Assembly: GCA_016806645.1 (NCBI GenBank)
Contig: JACSYO010001280.1
Location: 1 to 64,000 of the forward strand
Source of the DNA: Ophiodon elongatus
Taxonomy: Eukaryota; Chordata; Actinopteri; Perciformes; Hexagrammidae
Length of the DNA: 64,000 bases
Direction: 5' to 3'
The notes under the pieces are model-generated. The model was not told the DNA's origin and did no database searches. It saw only the letters and a list, made by a program, of their open reading frames with translations. Below are positions 26,001-36,923 of the stretch, piece by piece (positions within the stretch are counted from its first letter, which is position 1; every line of letters starts with the position of its first letter). Both the position numbers and the translations under genes were made by a program.

Positions 26001-29000
26001 CACCGCAGGAGCTGTCGTCGCCGCTGTCACCGCAGGTGTTGTTGTCACCGCAGGAGCTGTCGTCGCCGCTGTCACCGCAGTCCGCAGGTGTTGTTGTCAC
26101 AGCAGCTGTCGTCGCGCTGTCACCGCAGGTGTTGTTGTCACCCAGGTGCTGTCGTCGCCGCTGTCACCGCAGGTGTTGTTGTCACCGCAGGAGCTGTCGT
26201 CCGCGGTGTCCGCCGCCGCTGTCACCGCAGGTGTTGTTGTCACCGCAGGAGCTGTCGTCGCCACTGTCACCGCAGGTGTTGTTGTCACCGCAGGAGCTGT
26301 CGTCGCTGTCACCGAGGTGCTGTCGTTGCCGCTGTCACCGCAGGTGTTGTTGTCACCGCAGGAGCTGTCGTCGCCGCTGTCACCACAGGTGTTGTTGTCA
26401 CCGCAGGTGCTGTCGTCGCAGGTGTTGTTGTCACGCAGGAGCTGTCGTCGCCGCTGTCACCGCAGTGTTGTTGTCACCGCGGGCTGTCGTCGCAGCTTGT
26501 TGTCCGCAGGTGTCGTCGCCGCTGTCACCGCAGGGGTTGTTGTCACCGCAGGAGCTGTCGTCGCCACTGTCACCGCAGGTGTTGTTGTCACTGCAGGAGC
26601 TGTCGTCGCCGCTGTCACCGCAGGTGTTGTCGTTGCCGCTGTCACCGCAGGGGTTGTTGTCACCGCAGGAGCTGTCGTCGCCGCTGTCACAGCAGTCACC
26701 GCAGGTGTTGTTGTCACCGCAGGTGCTGTCGTCGCCGCTGTCACCGTAGGTGTTGTTGTCATCGCAGGAGCTGTCGTCGCCGCTGTCACCGCAGGTGTTG
26801 TTGTCACCGCTGGTGCTGTCGTCGCCGCCGGAGCTGTCGTCGCCACTGTCACCGCAGGGGTTGTCGTCACCGCCGGAGCTGTCGTCGCCGCTGTCACCGC
26901 AGGTGTTGTCGTCACCGCAGGTGCTGTCGTCACCGCAGGTGCTGTCGTCACCGCAGGTGCTGTCGTCACCGCAGGTGCTGTCGTCGCCGCTGTCACCGCA
27001 GGGGTTGTCGTCACCGCCGGAGCTGTCGTCGCCGCTGTCACCGCAGGTGTTGTTGTCACCGCAGGAGCTGTCGTCGCCGCTGTCACCGCAGGTGTACAGG
27101 TTGTCGTCACCGCAGGTGCTGTCGTCACCGCAGGTGCTGTCGTCGCCGCTGTCACCGCAGGGGTTGTCGTCACCGCCGGAGCTGTCGTCGCCGCTGTCAG
27201 CGCAGGGGTTGTCGTCACCGCCGGAGCTGTCGTCGCCGCTGTCACCGCAGGTGTTGTTGTCACCGCAGGTGCTGTCGTCGCCGCTGTCACCGCAGGTGTT
27301 GTTGTCACCGCAGGAGCTGTCGTCGCCGCTGTCACCGCAGGTGTTGTCGTCACCGCAGGTGCTGTCGTCGCCCCTGTCACCGCAGGGGTTGTTGTCACCG
27401 CAGGTGCTGTCGTCGCCACTGTCACCACAGGTGTTGTTGTCACCGCAGGTGCTGTCGTCGCCACTGTCACCGCAGGGGTTGTTGTCACCGCAGGTGCTGT
27501 CGTCGCCACTGTCACCGCAGGGGTTGTTGTCGCCGGCGGAGTTGTCGTCGCCGCCGGAGCTGTCGTCGCTGCTGTCACTGCAGGTGTTGTTGTCACCGCA
27601 GGTGCTGTCGTCGCCACTGTCACCGCAGGTGCTGTCGTCGCCGCTGTCACCGCAGGTGTTGTTGTCGCCGCCGGAGCTGTCGTCGCCGCCGGAGCTGTCG
27701 TCGCTGCTGTCACTGCAGGTGCTGTCGTCGCCGCCGGAGTTGTCGTCGCCGCCGGAGCTGTCGTCGCCGCAGGTGCTGTCGTTGCCACTGTCACCGCAGG
27801 TGCTGTTGTCGCCGCCGGAGCTGTCGTCGCTGCTGTCACCGCAGGTGTTGTTGTCACCCCAGGTGCTGTCGTCGCCACTGTCACCGCAGGGGTTGTCGTT
27901 GCCGCTGGAGCTGTCGTCGCCGCCGGAGCTGTCGTCGCTGCTGTCACCGCAGGTGTTGTTGTCACCGCAGGTGCTGTCGTCGCCACTGTCACCGCAGGTG
28001 CTGTTGTCGCCACTGTCACCGCAGGTGCTGTTGTCGCCGCCGGAGCTGTCGTCGCTGCTGTCACTGCAGGTGTTGTTGTCACCGCAGGTGCTGTCGTCGC
28101 CACTGTCACCGCAGGTGCTGTCGTCGCCGCTGTCACCGCAGGTGTTGTTGTCACCGCAGGTGCTGTCGTCGCCGCCGGAGTTGTCGTCGCCGCCGGAGCT
28201 GTCGTCGCTGCTGTCACTGCAGGTGTTGTTGTCACCGCAGGTGCTGTCGTCGCCACTGTCACCGCAGGTGCTGTCGTCGCCGCTGTCACCGCAGGTGTTG
28301 TTGTCACCGCAGGTGCTGTCGTCGCCGCCGGGCTGTCGTCGCTGCTGTCACTGCAGGTGCTGTCGTCGCCGCCGGAGTTGTCGTCGCCGCCGGAGCTGTC
28401 GTCGCCGCTGTCACCGCAGGGGTTGTTGTCACCGCAGGAGCTGTCGTCGCCGCTGTCACCGCAGGTGTTGTTGTCACCGCAGAAGCTGTCGTCGCCGCTG
28501 TCACCGCAGGGGTTGTTGTCACCCCAGGTGCTGTCGTCGCCACTGTCACCGCAGGGGTTGTCGTTGCCGCTGGAGCTGTCGTCGCCGCCGGAGCTGTCGT
28601 CGCTGCTGTCACCGCAGGTGTTGTTGTCACCGCAGGTGCTGTCGTCGCCACTGTCACCGCAGGTGCTGTTGTCGCCACTGTCACCGCAGGGGTTGTCGTT
28701 GCCGCTGGAGCTGTCGTCGCCGCCGGAGCTGTCGTCGCTGCTGTCACCGCAGGTGTTGTTGTCACCGCAGGTGCTGTCGTCGCCACTGTCACCGCAGGTG
28801 CTGTTATCGCCACTGTCACCGCAGGTGCTGTTGTCGCCGCCGGAGCTGTCGTCGCTGCTGTCACTGCAGGTGTTGTTGTCACCGCAGGTGCTGTCGTCGC
28901 CACTGTCACCGCAGGTGCTGTCGTCGCCGCTGTCACCGCAGGTGTTGTTGTCACCGCAGGTGCTGTCGTCGCCGCCGGAGTTGTCGTCGCCGCCGAAGCT

Positions 29001-30675
29001 GTCGTCGCCGCCGGAGCTGTCGTTGCCACTGTCACCGCAGGTGCTGTTGTCACCGCAGGAGCTGTCGTCGCCGCTGTCACCGCAGGTGTTGTTGTCACCG
29101 CAGGTGCTGTCGTCGCCGCTGTCACCGCAGGTGTTGTTGTCACCGCAGGTGCTGTCGTCGCCGCCGGAGCTGTCGTCGCCGCTGTCACCACAGGTGTTGT
29201 TGTCACCGCAGGTGCTGTCGTCACCACTGTCACCGCAGGGGTTGTCGTCGCCGCCGGAACTGTCGTCGCCGCCGGAACTGTCGTCGCCGCCGGAGCTGTC
29301 GTCGCCGCTGTCACCGCAGGTGTTGTTGTCACCGCAGGTGTTGTTGTCGCCGCCGGAGCTGTCGTCGCCGCCGGAGCTGTCGTTGCCACTGTCACCGCAG
29401 GTGCTGTTGTCACCGCAGGAGCTGTCGTCGCCGCTGTCACCGCAGGTGTTGTTGTCACCGCAGGTGCTGTCGTCGCCGCTGTCACCGCAGGTGTTGTTGT
29501 CACCGCAGGTGCTGTCGTCGCCGCCGGAGCTGTCGTCGCCGCTGTCACCACAGGTGTTGTTGTCACCGCAGGTGCTGTCGTCACCACTGTCACCGCAGGG
29601 GTTGTCGTCGCCGCCGGAACTGTCGTCGCCGCCGGAGCTGTCGTCGCCGCTGTCACCGCAGGTGTTGTTGTCACCGCAGGTGTTGTTGTCGCCGCCGGAG
29701 CTGTCGTCGCCGCCGGAGCTGTCGTCGCCGTTGTCACCGCAGGTGTTGTTGTCGCCGCAGGTGCTGTCGTCGCCGCTGTCACCGCAGGTGTTGTTGTCGC
29801 CGCAGGTGCTGTCGTCGCCGCCAGTGCTGTCGTCGCCGCAGGTGCTGTCGTCGCCGCTGTCACCGCAGGAGCTGTCGTCGCCGCCGGAGCTGTCGTCGCC
29901 GCTGTCACCGCAGGTGTTGTTGTCACCGCAGGTGCTGTCGTCGCCGCTGTCACCGCAGGTGTTGTTGTCACCGCAGGTGCTGTCGTCGCCGCTGTCACCG
30001 CAAGTGTTGTTGTCACCGCAGGTGCTGTTGTCGCCGCTGTCACCGCAGGTGCTGTCGTCGCCGTTGTCACCGCTGGAGCTGTCGTCGCCGAGGGAGCTGT
30101 CGTCGCCGCCGGAGCTGTCGTCGCCGTTCACCGCAGGTGTGTGTCGCCGCAGGTGCTGTCGTCGCCGCTGTCACCGCAGGTGTTGTTGTCACCGCAGGTG
30201 CTGTCGTCGCCGCTGTCACCGCAGGTGTTGTTGTCACCGCAGGTGCTGTCGTCACCGCTGTCACCGCAAGTGTTGTTGTCACCGCAGGTGCTGTTGTCGC
30301 CGCTGTCACCGCAGGTGCTGTCGTCGCCGTTGTCACCGCTGGAGCTGTCGTCGCCGAGGGAGCTGTCGTCGCCGCCGGAGCTGTCGTCGCCGCTGTCACC
30401 GCTGGAGCTGTCGTCGCCGTTGTCACCGCTGGAGCTGTCGTCGCCGCTGTCACTGCAGTAGTTGTTGCTTGTGCTGTTGTATTTGCCACTAATATGAGTT
30501 TTTATAAGAAACATTGGATGAGATGTCGGCAAGAACTTCACCGTAACTATATCTTTTGTTGTTTACTAGAACTTTTAACTTTAGTTCATGATGAACCTTC
30601 AAAAGCATTGCATTTAACATCAAACAACTTACCTGTTAGAATCAGGACAATCGATACTATCTTTCCGACATCCAT
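21955..30675 (-). CDS. Gene C: large mucin-like protein with two SEA domains and GPI-anchor-type tail (array frame disrupted)
   Basis: Eight coding exons on the minus strand: 30633-30675 (signal peptide), 23823-30488 (array plus start of SEA1), 23645-23709, 23320-23510 (rest of SEA1), 22708-23006 (Thr/Pro/Ala linker plus start of SEA2), 22384-22445, 22143-22288 and 21955-22043 (end of SEA2, hydrophobic tail, TAG). Every junction fits GT-AG and phases are consistent. It is the family member with an extra SEA module between the array and the shared C-terminal cassette. Exon 2 is 6666 nt, one base out of net phase. Breaks are visible at 30125-30145 (leading to a stop near 30067), near 28330, and in a dense patch at 26080-26520. 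The long Thr/Pro array implies heavy O-glycosylation and extracellular location. The gene structure is strong. The array consensus is probably not fully correct or the copy is decaying. Confidence 0.7.
23320..23937 (-). CDS. Gene C SEA1 module (end of exon 2, exons 3 and 4)
   Basis: After the array the frame reads T-T-T-E-A-P and V-V-V-L-A-S-T-L-G-E-P-F with N-S-P-Q-F-Q-A-L-E-E-R, a SEA start. The donor follows at 23823. Exon 3 (23645-23709) encodes FDFIYRERFGLLFIRVFVIQF, the same position and phase as LEPFYRRAFPTFRNLRVISF in SEA2. Exon 4 (23320-23510) reads S-Q-A-L-T-Q and later V-E-F-N-Q-T and V-D-A-T-S-I-T-V-V. The G-S-I-I sequence is replaced by S-Q-A-L-T, so SEA1 should not self-cleave. 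It appears to be an older internal duplication of the module and is highly diverged from SEA2. Confidence 0.75.
23938..30470 (-). repeat. Coding minisatellite of gene C (about 6.5 kb)
   Basis: Mixed 18-nt and 9-nt units encode TTAPAV, TTTPAV and TAA blocks in the gene frame. Longer-range order is present. A stretch of about 550 bp recurs at a spacing of 1017 bp (24190-24735 and 25207-25752), including the rare C-A-G-T-C-A-C-C-G-C doublet at 24224 and 25241. The 360/342-bp higher-order repeat lies at about 28996-29720. 26080-26520 is unusually rich in one- and two-base indels. Confidence 0.95.
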
Positions 30676-33600
30676 CTCGTTTTTTTCTGAATCTATAAAA
30701 TCAAACAATACAGAAACTTTTTCAGAGACACATTATGTCAAAACCTTTTGCGCTACTTTCATTACGTTTTAATTAGATAAAACAATATCTCTAGCAATCA
30801 ACTTTTGTCTGTATATATCTTTCCCTTTGTGTTTAACTTTTACCAGATGGTAATTAACTGGATCATTAGCAGTTTTATAAATTCATGTCAAAAAAAGTAT
30901 TTTTGGGAGAAGGCCCAGTTCCCTTTACTAGACCTAATTTCAGCCACAATGTAATTCAATGCAATACAATGGCAAAAAGAAACTTCTTCTTTTGTGTTTT
31001 CAGAAAAAATCCCTCAAGATCCTTCACACCTCACCGCCAAATTTCTTCTCATATTCCAGCTTCAATTTCTCATGTCTATTTTTCATGAAAATCTTATCCA
31101 TGTTAGTTCTAATGTAATATACATTTGTAAGCGCAGTACTTCAAAAAGCAGAGTACTTGAACAGGCAACCATCTCTACTGTTCACAAGCATCAACCAGGC
31201 TGAAATGTTTTAGAGCAAAGCACTGAACATCTATTAGAGCCTCTATTTTACTCTCTGACCCTGACCTCAAATTCCATGACTGAGAAGGACGAAAAGAGAT
31301 CGCTGCAAGAACCAGTACTGTATCACATTTTCTATAAAGATTTCTTCTTTTTTTTTCCTGCTGTACCAATAATTATCATGAGTTAGTAGTACTCTTGAGG
31401 TTTACAGTGCAGGATGCTAGTGTGTTTGTACCCAAAACAGTGTATTTTTACCACGCTGCCCAAAGAAAGGTTACACCAACCATGATAATGGAGATGAAGG
31501 AAACATCTTTGAAGAACACTTTTGATTGGGGAAAAAACTAGGATATCAACCAAAGAGAAACCGTTGAAGCAGGATATCACAAATTATTAAAAAAAAAGTT
31601 ATGTCAGTTTAAAATATCACAAAAATGTGAAAATGATGCATCATTCAGATTCAAAAACAGAAGTTTTGTGTTATGAGCTTCCTCGCTACTGTAGCAGTAG
31701 CTACCATGTTTGCTCCTGGTCTGATGGAACTGACTGAAACAGGATTGACAGTCTACATCTATTAAGGAATAGAATAAAAGCTAATTATGTGTTATTACGT
31801 TGTGACAGCCTTCAACAACTGTCCATTCCTTACGGCTTCCCCTGAATGCAGCAGACATAATACACATGCGTCTTGTTGATGCTCTAAACGAGGCTAAATA
31901 CTAGTGGAGTTTTAGTGAGGGCGGCTGAGCCTGAGCAGCCGAATATGGATACAATCCGACCGACACCCCCTGACTTAAAATATAACATATGGAAGCATTT
32001 CGCTTCTTCTTCTGCCAAACTCGGAAAGAGCGAAGCGAATCATGAACTAGATTGCACCTTTTGTGACACGGAGTTTTACCCCTACTCAGTCAATGAGAAC
32101 AAGTCATTCGCCATATGTTGCACACCTTGGAACCGAGATACACCTTTCATCTCGTAACATGTTGTTTGTGGACATCCGTCAGCACAGAATATTTGGTTCA
32201 CCGTAAACGTGCTCTTGATCACTGTATAGTTTTACCACATGTTCCAGAAAGCGGTATTTTTGTACGAGAGCTAAATACTCATTGCCTATAACAAGGGGAT
32301 TTGTTTGAAGAGAAGTCTCTATTATTTATTTGTGAATAAAGGCAGCTTGTTATGTCAAATGACTCAAAACATGCTGAATTCTGTGTTTTTTACTACTAGG
32401 GTGCTGTTACAGGCCCAATTTTATTAATGTTCTTGTTGGTTCTCTTTGCAGTTCTTGGGAATGTAAAACTCCAGTTTACACAGCTTATATTACTCATATT
32501 GAATTAATACAAGATAATGGAACTAAATTCATCTTTTTTTAATTATTAATATTCATATGCTGTTTTTAAAATAGAAAATAGTCACTATTTTTCACAGTGA
32601 GAAAGAATAAATCATGTATTGAAACATTTTGATGCATCAAGATGAATCGATAATTGTTAAACAATCAAATCTTAGCTCTCTTAATCGGAATCGAAGCTTC
32701 ATGTTTCTAGAGATTCCCACCCCAAGAGTCCCACCAGTGTGAATTTACATTTGGACAAACAAATAAATATTGAATTCTAGTGACATGGAAAATGACAAAA
32801 TATCTGAAAAAAAATTGTACAAACATACAAAACAAAAACTATTTTTTTTTCAATACTTCTCAGGTCTAAAAAAATTATTCTTTGCGATATAATTAATTAA
32901 ATGAACGCAAACTGGATCTGGATACACGGCATGAAATGGATTGGTAGATGTACCAATTTAAAATGTATTTATTTAAGTTTATTGAAGCTTTTGCTTAAAT
33001 TGACACTTGCCCAATATTGGTCAATCAGCTTCCTACCTGCTGTGGGTAACGCTAGTACAGTGTTTGCTCCAGGTGTGAAGGTGATGACAAAAACGTCACA
33101 AAACAAGATTACATTGCCTCCTGAACGCACAATCAACTTTCACAACAATCCCCCTTTCATTTTGTATGGACCTATGTCCTGACAGTATTATGAATATATT
33201 TAAGAATGTACTTACCCAAGATGATAAGATATAAGATGAAAAGTTATTATATCCTATTCTCTTTCTGCTTTCAATGTTTTAAACTATTTCAGAGTCCAGT
33301 TCACATCTGTCTTATTGCAAACCTTTCCCCTTATGTGACAGTCCACATACATGAAGGCCTTTTTATTGAAACGGAGTAAAGGCTAATGACGTAGATCATG
33401 AACGTCTTTTCTTTTTCATCATTCAAGCTTGTCAGTTCCCTTTCTCAATATCAGGGCACATTCTCTTCTAACTCCTGTGATTAGATGGTGCATTCCACTT
33501 GTCTAAAAGTTGAAAGAAGTTCTACCAGTATGACAGTAAAACAAAGATAGAAACAAAGATACTGGTCACGCAACAATGGAGAAGGAAGAAATACAAGAAA

Positions 33601-36433
33601 AAAATACATTGAAACTTTCTGAACAAATATTGTGTAATGTATTTGAGAATAAATATGTGAATAGATGATACAATGAAATATAATTTATATTGACACATCA
33701 TAAGAAAAGCATCTCATCTTTATTTGCTCATATTCTTCAAAGCAAGTGTCAATTTTGTATATGTTCCCGACTTAAATCACTATTTTTAATCATTTAAAAA
33801 TATGTACTCGTACTTTTTTCCACCTTCATTGTTAATAGAAATAAAACTGAATTTTTAAAATGAACAATTGCATCATATTGTTTTAATTAAAACAAGTAAA
33901 CTGCAGTTGATTATAAAGGTTTTCTTTAGGGTTTACCATAAACCTCCCACCACTTGGGGGCATAGGGCCGCTGTCAATTAGGCAAAAAGGTAAATATAAT
34001 CAGGAGGATCACTAGAGACCGGTGTTGCTGTATTGGCAGGAGCAAACAGTTTTTGACCGTGTGATAACCTGTGATAATGAATATTATGATTTCTTTTAGT
34101 CTATTGTTTAGGAAATGGATTATGACAGAGAAGTGGCTGTCTTCTGTTTATGTTGGAAAAGATGCAATTGTAAGAAAGTAATTCCCTTTATATTGGAAAA
34201 TGAACATTTCGTCGTTGTTTTTCATATGCGGAGGAACCAGTTTCTCAAAGCACTTCATCACAATGGGGTTGAGTGCCACAGGTTAATAGCCATTTAGACA
34301 CTGCAGTCTTTTTTAGGGAGAAGGATGATGGTGGCTGTTGAAGCAGGTGGGAACACTCTCCTGTGACGGTGATGTGTAAATACATGTGACAGTGACAGGG
34401 AATATCAGATAGCTGGTTGGCACATGTTCGAAGTACACGACCAAGAATTTCATCATGGCCAACAGTATCTGGAGGCGGGGCAGGCTTGACAGACAACCTT
34501 TTATTGAGGGAGTCAAAGTGAGCATAAAAGGTATTCAGCTCATCTTTCAACGTCGCCTTACACGTGATGGGAGAGCTCCTGCGTTTGTAGCCTGCGACAC
34601 TTGATCGCCTGTTGATTTATCAAAATTTTACACTTGCAATGGAAGTTAAAGCTCAACATTGATGTTAGGTTAAAGTCCAGGTTTGTCTGGTGTTTATGTT
34701 TATGTCTTGAACCACATAACTTATATTTTTCTGTTCAGTTTTGTATTTTTCTTTCAAATTGAGCTCACATTATCCTGTAGTTTAATGAATATGCAGTGAC
34801 AATCTGTCCTGCTATTATTAAAAAAAATATTATCAGGATGCATTCCTTTTAGTTTCAGTGACGTCTTTGGCTCCGTGGTCTGTCCCTGTGTTGTTTTTGA
34901 CATCTGTTTTTAAAATTAAGCCCAGAAACATAACATGTTTGGCCTCTTTACGTAAAAAATTACTTAAAGATGATAAAAATCGATCAACTCACTAATTGAC
35001 GTTTGTTCAGCTGTATAGGTGGTTTTTAAAACTATTTGTAGCGTTTTGAGCTATGGCAGTTAAAGGCATTTGAATATAAATATTTTGACTATCATTTCAT
35101 CTTTCGTTCCAGAGCCTTGGTCAAACAATCTAACTTTGAGTGTGACTACAGAAAGCAAGACAAGATCTTGTAAAGAAACGTTCATTCATTCATCTCACAA
35201 ATAAAAAGCTGAATTCATAGGCAATAAAACACCCCCTTGTTCAATACACTATAAGCAGGGCTATAGCCAGGATTTTAGAAGTCCAAAATCTCCAAATACT
35301 TCACATCCACCCTCAGAAAATCCTCACCATTCACACCAAAAACATCTCTAAAACGCATTATTTGGTTTGTTCATATTTTACGAATTAAAATGATTCATTC
35401 TATTTCATATAAATAGCATTTCCAAACAAAAAGCTCTAAATGCTGTTTCAGAAATGTCAAATAAATTTTATCTAATTAAAAAAATACTTAAATCATTCAA
35501 TTGAAACCCTAATGTGTGATATTTCACTGCAGAATTCCACTAGTTTGCTAAAACTCCCAAATTTCTGCCACAGCCTTCCTTGGTCTGGTATAACCATTAT
35601 CTAATGTTATCAAACTTAGACAGATATTGCGTCAGCTTATAGGCATTATTGAGTCAGTTTATTGGCTTTATGACTTCTATACACTTGCGCTACTGCTATA
35701 TTATGCTTTGTGTCCTGCTAAGACTTAGCTTACGAACTACCTGACAAGCTTTGGTTTGAAAATTCACGATTTGATTCTTTTGTTCATTTTGTGAAAGTCA
35801 TCTGCACCTTTATTTCTTCTTTATTGACCACTGCAACTTATTGTATTTCTACAAAGTGTGTTTAGGCTTGCCTCTAAGATAACAGAAGTGGCTTCTTTGT
35901 CAATTTTAAAAGGAGAACTTTGGAAATAATGAGTGAACCTGATTCACTGACACAACAAAAGCTGAGGCTCATTGTCAGACATTAAACATTTCCTGATACA
36001 TTCAGTCTTTTCCCACCAAAACTGCAAAATATGACACGAGAGATGAATTTAATTCTTCAAAGACTTTGTATTCTGATCATTGTAAAGTTTGACAAAAATC
36101 GTACAACAAGAAATCTCACAGAATACAGCTGTACATGAATACATAAATACCCTTTCTATAAATAAAACAAATTGACAGTGCAATGTTTTGACAAACAGTA
36201 TATGGCGTGTATATCATGATAAAAATCAACATTCCCACTCAGAAACGTGTTAAGATTGACAGACATACCTAATCCACTGTCATAAATATGTGCAGTCAAA
36301 GCAAAATAAAATCTGATAGTAAGTTCATCTGAAGCTGTACAAGGCTTCTTTGAAAATAATCAAGAAGTACTTTTTCATGCCAGTGATGGGAGTCATGCAA
36401 TAATGCCTATTCAAACGGTAATCAGCAATGATG
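30676..36433. other. Spacer between gene C and gene D, near-identical to 4201-9958
   Basis: Every feature of the A-B spacer recurs at +26475: the BED-like fragment (31915-32157), the LINE relic (about 34165-34585) and the conserved 3' flank. In the stretches I compared line by line the only difference seen was C at 8475 against A at 34950. No gene of its own is apparent. Confidence 0.85.
34165..34585 (-). pseudogene. Degenerate LINE reverse-transcriptase fragment (duplicate copy)
   Basis: Same truncated and frameshifted non-LTR polymerase relic as at 7690-8110, carried along by the large duplication rather than being an independent insertion, since both edges and flanks correspond at a constant offset. 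Confidence 0.7.
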
Positions 36434-36923
36434 CTATTGCTGGCTTGACAGTAGCCATGACAACAGCACAAGGAAGGATGCAGTGATGAGACTGATCTTG
36501 TGGCTTACTCCACTTGAAACCTCTGTAAAGATTGAGAAAGGAAAACAAGACATTGCTTTAACAAATATAAAAACAAACCTGTAATATCTAAAAAAAGTGG
36601 TAGTATTCAATATTTCTTACCTGTGCCATCCACAGAAATGGAGGTGGTGTCAATGTTGAAGGCTGTGATGTTGGTAGATGCGTCGACCAAAACATTTCCA
36701 ATCTGAGTGCCATTAGGAGCAGATTCGGAAAATGCAAGTCTTGTCATTTGGATGATTGATCCATTACTGCAAAAGGAATCACAAAATATTATATTGTTTC
36801 ATTTGTATAAATTCATGATGAGTGCTCTTAAGATTTTATCATCATAACGTTCACAAATTACCTGAATGAAATCACCCGCAAGTTGCGGAACGTAGGGAAT
36901 GCTCTTCGGTAGAAAGGTTCAAG
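36434..36923 (-). CDS. Gene D exons 3-5: second half of SEA domain and GPI-signal-like tail
   Basis: Identical in structure to gene B exons 3-5 (offset 26475): LEPFYRRAFPTFRNLRVISF, then S-N-G-S-I-I at the start of the 146-nt exon, then the hydrophobic tail ending SSQQ-stop. Splice signals are preserved. I saw no difference from the gene B exons. Confidence 0.85.

Noticed and set aside
23938..30470. Fish antifreeze glycoprotein gene, because of the Thr-Ala-Ala and Thr-Pro-Ala content
   Set aside because: The array is not a run of pure Thr-Ala-Ala tripeptides with cleavable spacers. It is dominated by TTAPAV and TTTPAV and is followed by SEA domains and a GPI-type tail.
26088..30772. Plus-strand open frames of more than 1300 codons through the arrays (also in A, B and D)
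   Set aside because: They are mirror readings of the minisatellite (V-T-A-G-V-V, C-H-R-R-S-C, S-P-Q-E-L-L). The repeat has no stops on that strand, and the flanking exons, splice sites, signal peptide and SEA domain all lie on the minus strand.
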